Source: Marinospirillum sp.
GTDB lineage: Bacteria > Pseudomonadota > Gammaproteobacteria > Pseudomonadales > Halomonadaceae
Direction: 5' to 3'
Assembly (NCBI RefSeq): GCF_014859565.1
Contig: NZ_JACUUA010000115.1
Location: 1 to 11,101 of the forward strand
Length of the DNA: 11,101 nt
The notes beneath the pieces are model-generated. The model was not told where the DNA came from. It did not search any database and worked only from the letters and a program-made list of their open reading frames with translations. Shown here one piece after another: positions 6,930 to 11,101 of the stretch. Positions within the stretch are counted from its first letter, which is position 1. Each line of letters begins with the position of its first letter. Made by a program: the position numbers and the translations under genes.

Positions 6930-7109
6930 TATTTTGACCCACCTTTGGCCAATAAAATTGACCCACCTGGTGCGTTAGTTGGTTAACTTTTCTTTCAGTC
7001 GATAGCTTTCTCCTCCCAGCATGAAGATGTGTGAATGATGGATGATCCGATCCACGATGGGGATGGCCACATTGTCGCTGTGGAAGAACTCACCCCAGTC
7101 GGTGAAGTC
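6930..7109 (-). mobile_element. IS21-family remnant: 3' end of istB plus terminal repeats
   Basis: The minus-strand frame ending at TAA 6975-6977 reads TDWGEFFHSDNVAIP, IVDRIIHHSHIFML, GGESYRLKEKL, which is the C-terminus of IstB, the AAA+ helper ATPase of IS21 transposition. Family homology begins at about 7109; the rest of IstB (more than 200 residues) and all of IstA are missing. Beyond the stop, TTGACCCACC occurs twice (6934-6943 and 6958-6967, period 24), the multiple terminal repeat pattern expected at an IS21 end. The outer IS boundary is near 6925-6931, where it truncates the S8 protease fragment. The inner break joins serine recombinase DNA. The element cannot transpose on its own. 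Confidence 0.8.
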
Positions 7110-7268
7110 CTTAGCTACATCAGCCGGATGGTTAACCTGACCACATTGGCGCCAGATATTGTCGAGGCGATTTTGGACGACCAACTGCCGCCTAATATCA
7201 CCCTGTTTGATCTGGCGGTGGATCCGCCAAGGTTGTGGTCGGAACAGCGAGAAAGGCATATGGTTTGA
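7107..7268 (+). pseudogene. C-terminal fragment of a serine recombinase (resolvase/invertase superfamily)
   Basis: The plus-strand frame reads SYISRMVNLTTLAPDIVEAI, DDQLPPNITLFDLAVDPP, LWSEQRERH and stops at TGA 7266. This is the typical C-terminal end of recombinase-family proteins (ISRLLRLAxLxPDIVEAILDGxQPxxLT, then a W-x-EQR end). The catalytic resolvase domain with its serine is absent. The open frame begins at 7035, but its first 24 codons are antisense to istB, so any translation product would be an artificial chimera. The fragment points to a former serine-recombinase-driven element. Two inverted repeats lie directly downstream. Confidence 0.7.
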
Positions 7269-7282
7269 AATGTCGTTGATTG

Positions 7283-7299
7283 TTAAACCCTAGGTTTAA
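7283..7299. repeat. 7-bp inverted repeat next to the recombinase remnant
   Basis: TTAAACC (7283-7289) and GGTTTAA (7293-7299) flank CTA. It is a compact, nearly palindromic site 15 bases after the recombinase stop codon. It may be an operator or recombination-site half, or chance. Confidence 0.4.
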
Positions 7300-7334
7300 G
7301 TATCACGACAATTCCAAACCCATCACCTGAAACT

Positions 7335-7368
7335 AAACGTCGGCAAATCCTGATAATTGCCGACATTT
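7335..7368. repeat. Inverted repeat / hairpin between recombinase remnant and hipB-like gene
   Basis: GTCGGCAA (7339-7346) and TTGCCGAC (7357-7364) form a perfect 8-bp stem with a 10-base loop. The stem extends across one mismatch by AAA/TTT on the outside. On the minus strand it lies 56 bases after the HipB-like stop and could serve as a weak terminator; there is no long T run. A recombination site is an alternative. Confidence 0.5.
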
Positions 7369-7419
7369 AGCAACATCATGGGGCTGGCTACCGAGCGGGA
7401 GGTCAGATCACACACTAGG

Positions 7420-7731
7420 TCAGTCGTCTTCCAATAAACCACGCCAAGGATCTTCGTTCAATGCTCCGGCTAGGCTTGCTTCATCAGGTGGAGAGCTATC
7501 CAACGCACGCCGCACCGCTTGCGCTTTGTCCTTTGGTATCAACATCAGCTCGCAATTCAGCCCCAATGCAATGAGTTCAAGCGTATTCAACCTAGGGTTG
7601 CCCTGCGCCTCAAGTCGTTGAAATTGCTGACGAGACATGCCGACCCGCAGCATCATGTCACTCTGCTTCAGCCCCAGAGCTTTGCGACGACTCTTAATTT
7701 GGCTCAGTAGAAAATTAAGCCCTGTAGTCAT
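7420..7731 (-). CDS. HipB-like XRE-family HTH regulator (orphan antitoxin candidate)
   Basis: This 103-residue protein has a Cro/C1-type helix-turn-helix at about residues 8-62: IKSRRKALGLKQSDMMLRVG, then MSRQQFQRLEAQGNPRLNTLELIALGL. LMLIPKDKAQAVRRAL and an acidic, proline-containing tail (SSPPDE ... LLEDD) follow. The layout resembles HipB-type antitoxins, whose HTH is followed by a short tail and a downstream hipA kinase. No hipA or other toxin follows; downstream are an inverted repeat and the recombinase remnant, so a partner may have been lost. The gene diverges from the XRE-ImmA/IrrE gene with a 111-base gap, and it could instead regulate that promoter. The start ATG 7731 has a weak AGG at nine bases. 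Confidence 0.75.
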   Translation of the reverse strand: MTTGLNFLLSQIKSRRKALGLKQSDMMLRVGMSRQQFQRLEAQGNPRLNTLELIALGLNCELMLIPKDKAQAVRRALDSSPPDEASLAGALNEDPWRGLLEDD

Positions 7732-7786
7732 ATATGTTGCCTAATCAAAGCAGCTGAAAACATCGGTGGCGTAAAATTGCGGCTTG

Positions 7787-7822
7787 GTTTAAAATTACAT
7801 TATTTTCATTTATTTTTTAAAC
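7787..7822. promoter_or_regulatory. Candidate operator: AT-rich inverted repeat before the XRE-ImmA/IrrE gene
   Basis: GTTTAAAA (7787-7794) and TTTTAAAC (7815-7822) are perfect inverted arms 20 bases apart, in the divergent gap between two HTH regulator genes and 21 bases before the 7843 ATG. The two arms are spaced about two and a half to three helical turns apart. It is a plausible autoregulatory site, inferred from position and symmetry only. Confidence 0.4.
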
Positions 7823-7842
7823 TGAAATATTTAGGAGGCGTC

Positions 7843-8922
7843 ATGATCGCAGATCGAATTCGGCAAGCTCGACTTGCAGCTGGATTGACCCTTGGTGCGC
7901 TGGGCGAGCAGGTCGGAGTGTCACATACTGCCATTCAGAAATACGAGAAAGGCCTGGTAACACCGTCGTCATCTCAACTATTAAAGCTAGCTCGCGCCTG
8001 CGGCATTCGTACCGAGTATTTTTTTCGTACCCACTCGGTCGACCTCTTGCAGCCCGAATTCCGAAAGTTGGCGACTTTTGGTAAGACTGCGCAAGATGCA
8101 CTTAAAATCAAAGTCACTGAGCTGGTTGAGAAACGAGTCGAGTTGTTGGGCTCGTTTCCTGAATCGCCACTACCCAAATTTCGCGCGCCAGAAAATCTGC
8201 CGGATCAAATCCTTTCTTTAGATGACATAGAGGCCTTTTCCGAAGGTGTTCGGACTGCCTGGCAACTGGGAATGAACCCCATTGCTGACTTAACGGATAC
8301 CCTTGAGGGGCTGGGTTTGTTAGTGATTGTTGTTGACGAGGAAAACCCTGGTTTTTCAGGGCTTACTGCCACTGCGCGCACAGACGATGGCCGAGAATAT
8401 CCTGTAGTAGCAGTTTCTAATCGTTGGCCGGGAGATCGGCAGCGTTTCACTCTGGCGCACGAATTGGGTCATCTCTTGCTTCAAGGACGACTTGCCGATG
8501 ATGTGGACGAGGAGAAAGCCTGTGACCGATTTGCAGGGTCGTTCTTAGTTCCACGGATTGCTGTTTACCAGTTGTTGGGGCAGCAACGCCATGCAATTGA
8601 ATGGCAAGAACTCAATGTGCTGAAGCGTGAATTTGGGCTGTCAATGGCAGGATGGCTTCAGCGAGCAAAGCAATGTGGTGTCATTACTGAGCACATGCAC
8701 TTAGCGATGTTTAAGCGTTTTTCCGCCAAAGGCTGGCGCAAATGTGAGCCAGGCGAGCCGTTGCCCAATGAGTTCCCGCAGCTATTTCAACAGCTGGTGT
8801 ACCGAGCCTTGGCCGAACAATTTATTGCAGAAAGCAAGGCTGCAGAACTACTAGGCATCCCGATGATGCGCTTCCACAAAGAACGCCAGCTGGAGTCATC
8901 GGATGCGGTTGCTCATCAGTGA
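7843..8922 (+). CDS. XRE-HTH / ImmA-IrrE zinc metallopeptidase (COG2856-type)
   Basis: This is a 359-residue two-domain protein. Residues 1-65 form an XRE HTH (RIRQARLAAGLTLGALGEQV, then GVSHTAIQKYEKG and PSSSQLLKLARACGI). An ImmA/IrrE-type Zn peptidase domain follows, with HELGH at 206-210 (FTLAHELGHLLL) and a downstream glutamate helix (DEEKACDRFAGSFLVP). The C-terminal helical region ends AEQFIAESKAAELLGIP. Family members cleave or sense repressors and antitoxins (ImmA, IrrE/DdrO). ATG 7843 is chosen over an open upstream extension because TTAGGAGG lies seven bases before it. The gene overlaps the PIN-domain gene by 20 bases, so the two are co-translated. In such pairs the HTH-peptidase is expected to be the antitoxin and regulator. 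Reading frame and zinc-binding motif are intact. Confidence 0.9.
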   Translation: MIADRIRQARLAAGLTLGALGEQVGVSHTAIQKYEKGLVTPSSSQLLKLARACGIRTEYFFRTHSVDLLQPEFRKLATFGKTAQDALKIKVTELVEKRVELLGSFPESPLPKFRAPENLPDQILSLDDIEAFSEGVRTAWQLGMNPIADLTDTLEGLGLLVIVVDEENPGFSGLTATARTDDGREYPVVAVSNRWPGDRQRFTLAHELGHLLLQGRLADDVDEEKACDRFAGSFLVPRIAVYQLLGQQRHAIEWQELNVLKREFGLSMAGWLQRAKQCGVITEHMHLAMFKRFSAKGWRKCEPGEPLPNEFPQLFQQLVYRALAEQFIAESKAAELLGIPMMRFHKERQLESSDAVAHQ

Positions 8923-9412
8923 TGCCAATATTTTAATCGATATGGAGTCGGGAGCGCTGATGGATAAGCTCTTTGCTCTGCCGATGCAATTTGGCATCCC
9001 TGACCTCCTGTACTACGAAGAAATCGAACCCGGTACTCCGGGATTAGATGACTTGGGATTGCAGGTCATGGAAGTGGATGGCGGATGGGTAAACTACGCT
9101 CAAAGCCTGCCTGCGCAATACAACCATACACTGCCAGCAAAAAACGGCCCCAAGCCTACCCATAACGATTACTTGGCGCTGGCGCTAGCAAAGCAAGAGG
9201 AGTGCACTTTATTAACTGGCGACACCAACCTCAGAGTTGTCGCCGGCAAAGAGAAGGTCACTGTCATGGGCACAATTGGTCTGCTGTGCGCGATGGTCGA
9301 AAACCAGCTATTGACGGTCGATGAAGCGATTGCGGCACTGAATAGAATGAAAGAAGGAAAACGCCGATTGCCTTGGCCTGATGCTGAAAAAATTCTTAAT
9401 AAACTGAGATAG
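8903..9412 (+). CDS. PIN-domain ribonuclease (putative toxin of the ImmA/IrrE pair)
   Basis: This 169-residue protein has the PIN-like nuclease fold with all acidic metal-binding positions: Asp7 (ISDANILID), Glu39/Glu40 (LLYYEEIEP), Asp89 (THNDYLALALA) and Asp107 (LLTGDTNLR). The C-terminal part (GTIGLLCAMVENQLLTVDEA, IAALNRMKEG) is like the DUF3368 group of PIN proteins. PIN toxins of the VapC type cleave tRNA or rRNA; the target here is unknown. GGAG lies seven bases before the ATG, within the 3' end of the XRE-ImmA/IrrE gene, giving a 20-base overlap and tight coupling. Gene order (regulator first, nuclease second) is that of a type II toxin-antitoxin operon. Function as a toxin is inferred. 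Confidence 0.85.
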   Translation: MRLLISDANILIDMESGALMDKLFALPMQFGIPDLLYYEEIEPGTPGLDDLGLQVMEVDGGWVNYAQSLPAQYNHTLPAKNGPKPTHNDYLALALAKQEECTLLTGDTNLRVVAGKEKVTVMGTIGLLCAMVENQLLTVDEAIAALNRMKEGKRRLPWPDAEKILNKLR

Positions 9413-9519
9413 TTAGGACTGAATGTATCAGATCCATTTACCGAGTCGTTTTGTTGAGCCAGCGACATGGCTCTTTCATCAGTAATAATGCTTGTTTCAT
9501 ACACCAAGTGGAGGCAACC

Positions 9520-9753
9520 ATGCCAAAGAAATTAGGAACTCATCATGTAGTCCCGAACGCCGATGGTGGCTGGGACGTTAAAAAAGGCGGAGCTTCCCGT
9601 AGCAGCGGTCACTACGATCGTAAGCAAGACGCGGTGGATGCTGGACGCAAGATAAGCCAAAACCAAGGCACTGAATTTTACGTCCATGGGAAGGACGGCA
9701 AAATCCAGAACAAAGACAGCCATGGGAATGATCCACACCCGCCCAAAGGATAA
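9520..9753 (+). CDS. DUF2188 domain small protein
   Basis: This 77-residue, highly polar protein fits DUF2188: HHVVPNADGGWDVKKGGASR near the N-terminus, a repeat-like RKQDAVDAGRKISQNQGTE, then FYVHGKDGKIQNKDSHGNDP ending PPKG. Such proteins are common in mobile and stress-related loci, and their function is unknown. ATG 9520 is chosen because GTGGAGG lies six bases upstream; the open frame extends 23 codons further but without a family match. It lies 107 bases after the PIN gene on the same strand, so it may belong to the same transcript, with its own strong ribosome-binding site. Confidence 0.85.
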   Translation: MPKKLGTHHVVPNADGGWDVKKGGASRSSGHYDRKQDAVDAGRKISQNQGTEFYVHGKDGKIQNKDSHGNDPHPPKG

Positions 9754-9765
9754 CCAATCCTCGGA

Positions 9766-9800
9766 TCAGATGGCGCAAACATAAAGAACGCGCCATTGAT
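9766..9800. repeat. Inverted repeat after the DUF2188 gene
   Basis: ATGGCGC (9770-9776) and GCGCCAT (9790-9796) pair perfectly around a 13-base loop. With one bulged base the stem extends by ATCA/TGAT. It lies between the convergent DUF2188 and AlpA-like genes and could be a weak bidirectional terminator; there is no T run. Confidence 0.4.
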
Positions 9801-9819
9801 TGTGGGGCTAAGCGCGTCT

Positions 9820-10047
9820 CTAGGCCGACGGAACAGAGCGGATCTGCTGCTTGGTTTTGGGGCTGCTGGTTGACTGCCTCAGGCAGCTTTCCTCAAAGGC
9901 TTCGACATCGACCTGGCGATACATTACTCGACCGCGCAGCTTCAGAAATTGCGGGCCAATGCCTTCAGATCGCCAGCGTTCAAGGCAGGCCTCGCTGACG
10001 CCCCATCGGTTGGCCAGCTGCCGCTGGTTCATATGCAATACTTCCAT
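9820..10047 (-). CDS. AlpA/excisionase-like helix-turn-helix protein
   Basis: This 75-residue protein has a MerR/excisionase-type winged HTH (HTH_17): NQRQLANRWGVSEACLERWR, then GIGPQFLKLRGRVMYRQVDV, EAFEESCL. A basic/Ser-rich tail follows. AlpA-like proteins regulate integrase or excision genes in prophages and integrative elements, which fits this accessory region although no integrase is present. I chose ATG 10047 because GAGG lies eight bases upstream; the longer GTG start at 10056 would overlap that Shine-Dalgarno. The 5' flank runs into group II intron sequence, so its original upstream neighbour may be lost. Confidence 0.8.
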   Translation of the reverse strand: MEVLHMNQRQLANRWGVSEACLERWRSEGIGPQFLKLRGRVMYRQVDVEAFEESCLRQSTSSPKTKQQIRSVPSA

Positions 10048-10239
10048 TTCGTTCACCTCGTTGTTGTTTGCGGGAGGCCATGAACGCTCGTAGCAGGAAG
10101 GGTTGCAAGCTATTTAGGGTATTTGCAGGCAAAGCACTGGCCTGACGAACAGAAACCTCATAGGAGGCGGTCGCAGCGGGTAAGGAGGCGATTATCTCCA
10201 AAGCCCGATACTGATCCAAAAGCTGCGGACGTAAATGAG

Positions 10240-10930
10240 GCAGGCATAAGTGTGAAGGTCACGCGCATTACCCTGGGAGGTCTGTTGCTCTGCCAACAGG
10301 CTATTCATGCTGCGAGGCATGGAGATGGAGCAGCAGAAGTCAGCAGAGGCCATAGTAGGTTGCTGACCGGCAACTGAAGGGCTGAACATGAAGTACGCAA
10401 GGGAGCCTTTACTTTTCGATGTGTGGAAGGCGTTGTAGAAAAGAAGCGGTAAACCCCGCTCGCCCAAATGAAACGATGGGGTGGAATCCTCAGGATCGGC
10501 CTTGGGTCGCAACAAACCACACCGGCAAAGCAGAAGACCACTCCTGAGGGGGCTGATATGGAACTGATGTCAGCGATCATCGAACCCAACAACATGCACC
10601 TGGCTTACCGACGCGTGACCCGCAACAAGGGTTCCGCTGGTGTCGATGGAATGCGTGTCGAACAACTCAAAGCCTACCTGCAACAGTACTGGCCAACCCT
10701 GAAGCAACAACTGCTGGATGGTCATTACCAACCATATTCTCATGTCACGGCTGGCTCGCAAGATCAAAGACAAAACCCTGCTGAGCCTGATCCGTCGTTA
10801 CCTGCAATCCGGCATCATGACCGGAGGTGTGGTCTCAGCGAGAACAGAAGGCACGCCGCAAGGTGGTCCGCTGTCCCCGCTGCTGTCCAACATCCTGCTG
10901 GACGAACTGGATCAGACGCCACCTGCGCAA
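10240..10930 (+). mobile_element. Group II intron remnant (ribozyme 5' part and broken reverse transcriptase)
   Basis: The segment from about 10240 to the reverse transcriptase start has the look of group II intron domain I-IV RNA. Recognisable blocks include GGAGGTCTGTTGCTCTGCC, GCAGCAGAAGTCAGCAGAGG, CCATAGTA and GGTTGCTGACCGGCAACTGA, recalled from bacterial group II introns. It is followed in the expected place and strand by a reverse transcriptase gene. The 5' boundary is not certain. No domain V/VI or 3' splice end is visible; the element is cut off near 10920-10935 by repeat sequence. The intron cannot be self-splicing or mobile in this form. Confidence 0.65.
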
Positions 10931-10966
10931 AATTTTGTGGAGGCTGCATATTCTGCCCCATCGTGA
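10468..10966 (+). pseudogene. Group II intron reverse transcriptase/maturase, deleted internally and truncated
   Basis: Group II intron reverse transcriptases are usually 400-600 residues. The first part (in frame with ATG 10468; ATG 10558 behind GAGGGGG is an alternative start) shows LAYRRVTRNKGSAGVDGM, LKAYLQQYWPTLKQQLL and DGHYQP. At about 10726 the frame changes, and RT sequence resumes with NHILMSRLARKIKDK, LIRRYLQSGIMTGGVVS and EGTPQGGPLSPLLSNILLDE. The block between YQP and NH (about 100 residues, with motifs such as IPKPGG, YGFRPG and the first catalytic Asp) is gone. After LLDELDQ (about 10915) homology stops, so the YADD active site, the X/maturase domain and any endonuclease domain are lost. 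CAACCA at the joint suggests a short-repeat deletion. Confidence 0.82.
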
Positions 10967-11007
10967 ACACTCATTCTGGCTCAACGTGAACACCCGTTCT
11001 GATTGAA
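10939..11007 (+). repeat. Three 23-nt periodic repeats, possible IS terminus
   Basis: The core TTCTG recurs at exact 23-base spacing (10951, 10974, 10997). The last two units share CGTGAACAC and agree at 18 of 23 positions; the first is degenerate. Arrays of terminal repeats of this kind are typical of IS21-type ends. The array sits where reverse transcriptase homology stops, so it probably marks the element that truncated the intron. No transposase gene is visible. Confidence 0.5.
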
Positions 11008-11048
11008 GCCGGTTTCGCCTCCCCCCAACCGCTCTCGATCGGGAATTT

Positions 11049-11101
11049 GTGACTGCTCCCCGCCCTAAGCGCTAAAGCGCCACGGGCGAGGCTTCCAACT
11101 T
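11049..11101 (-). mobile_element. Right end of an IS200/IS605 (TnpB-type) element, cut by window edge
   Basis: On the minus strand the sequence reads GGAAGCCTCGCCC, an inner hairpin GCGCTTTAGCGC, TTAGGGCGGGGAGCAGTCAC. CCTCGCCC and GGGCGGGG pair over 8 bp (one G-T). This hairpin followed by a terminal GTCAC strongly resembles the right end that lies after tnpB in IS605-family elements and forms the 3' scaffold of the TnpB guide RNA. tnpB itself would lie beyond 11101. The element edge would be at 11049. Confidence 0.55.

Noticed and set aside
7777..7842. Earlier start for the XRE-ImmA/IrrE protein
   Set aside because: The extra 22 residues come from AT-rich promoter sequence; the AGGAGG before ATG 7843 and the HTH family start fit the shorter form.
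10192..10515. Minus-strand 107-codon frame across the group II intron
   Set aside because: It is antisense to intron RNA and the reverse transcriptase start, and has no protein-family features; such frames recur as artefacts of these introns.
5692..11101. CRISPR array in the accessory region
   Set aside because: No regular repeat-spacer pattern exists; the only periodic array has 23-base units without unique spacers.

Overview
The window looks like a gammaproteobacterial chromosome. The block recN - fur - bamE/omlA - ratB/ratA - smpB - ssrA, with hrpB divergent from recN, matches the arrangement known from Pseudomonas-like and related marine lineages. The Fur protein is most like the Pseudomonas type (HHDH motif, short C-terminus ending VRKKR, no CxxC), and the predicted tmRNA tag is ANDDSYALAA. 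I cannot name the genus from this alone.

Core region (1-5730). A broken hrpB helicase gene runs leftward off the window edge. It keeps its N-terminal Walker A segment and its C-terminal half, but has lost the helicase centre and changes frame at the joint. Divergent from it, recN sits behind a textbook LexA box. Converging on recN is fur, which is divergent from bamE. The ratA-ratB pair converges on bamE. smpB is divergent from ratA and is followed by its partner RNA, ssrA (tmRNA), which ends in an encoded CCA and a strong terminator.

Accessory region (5731-11101). The 3' end of ssrA is a classic island integration site, and everything after it looks acquired. First comes a graveyard of truncated genes: a catalytic-domain-only Mrr endonuclease, the C-terminus of a subtilisin-like (S8) protease, the C-terminal end of an IS21-type istB with its terminal repeats, and the C-terminus of a serine recombinase fused head-on to the IS21 remnant. 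Next is an intact-looking regulatory and toxin-antitoxin-like cluster: a HipB-like HTH protein divergent from an XRE-ImmA/IrrE protein, which overlaps a PIN-domain RNase gene, followed by a small DUF2188 protein. An AlpA/excisionase-like HTH protein follows on the opposite strand.

The right end is again degenerate. It holds a group II intron whose reverse transcriptase has an internal deletion and has lost its catalytic YADD region, a 23-nt periodic repeat that resembles an IS terminus, and the right-end hairpin of an IS200/IS605 (TnpB-type) element whose body lies outside the window. No integrase and no second att copy were found.

The best candidate for a functional accessory system is the XRE-ImmA/IrrE + PIN pair, possibly with the DUF2188 gene. 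The other defence-related genes (Mrr, S8 protease) appear to be remnants.
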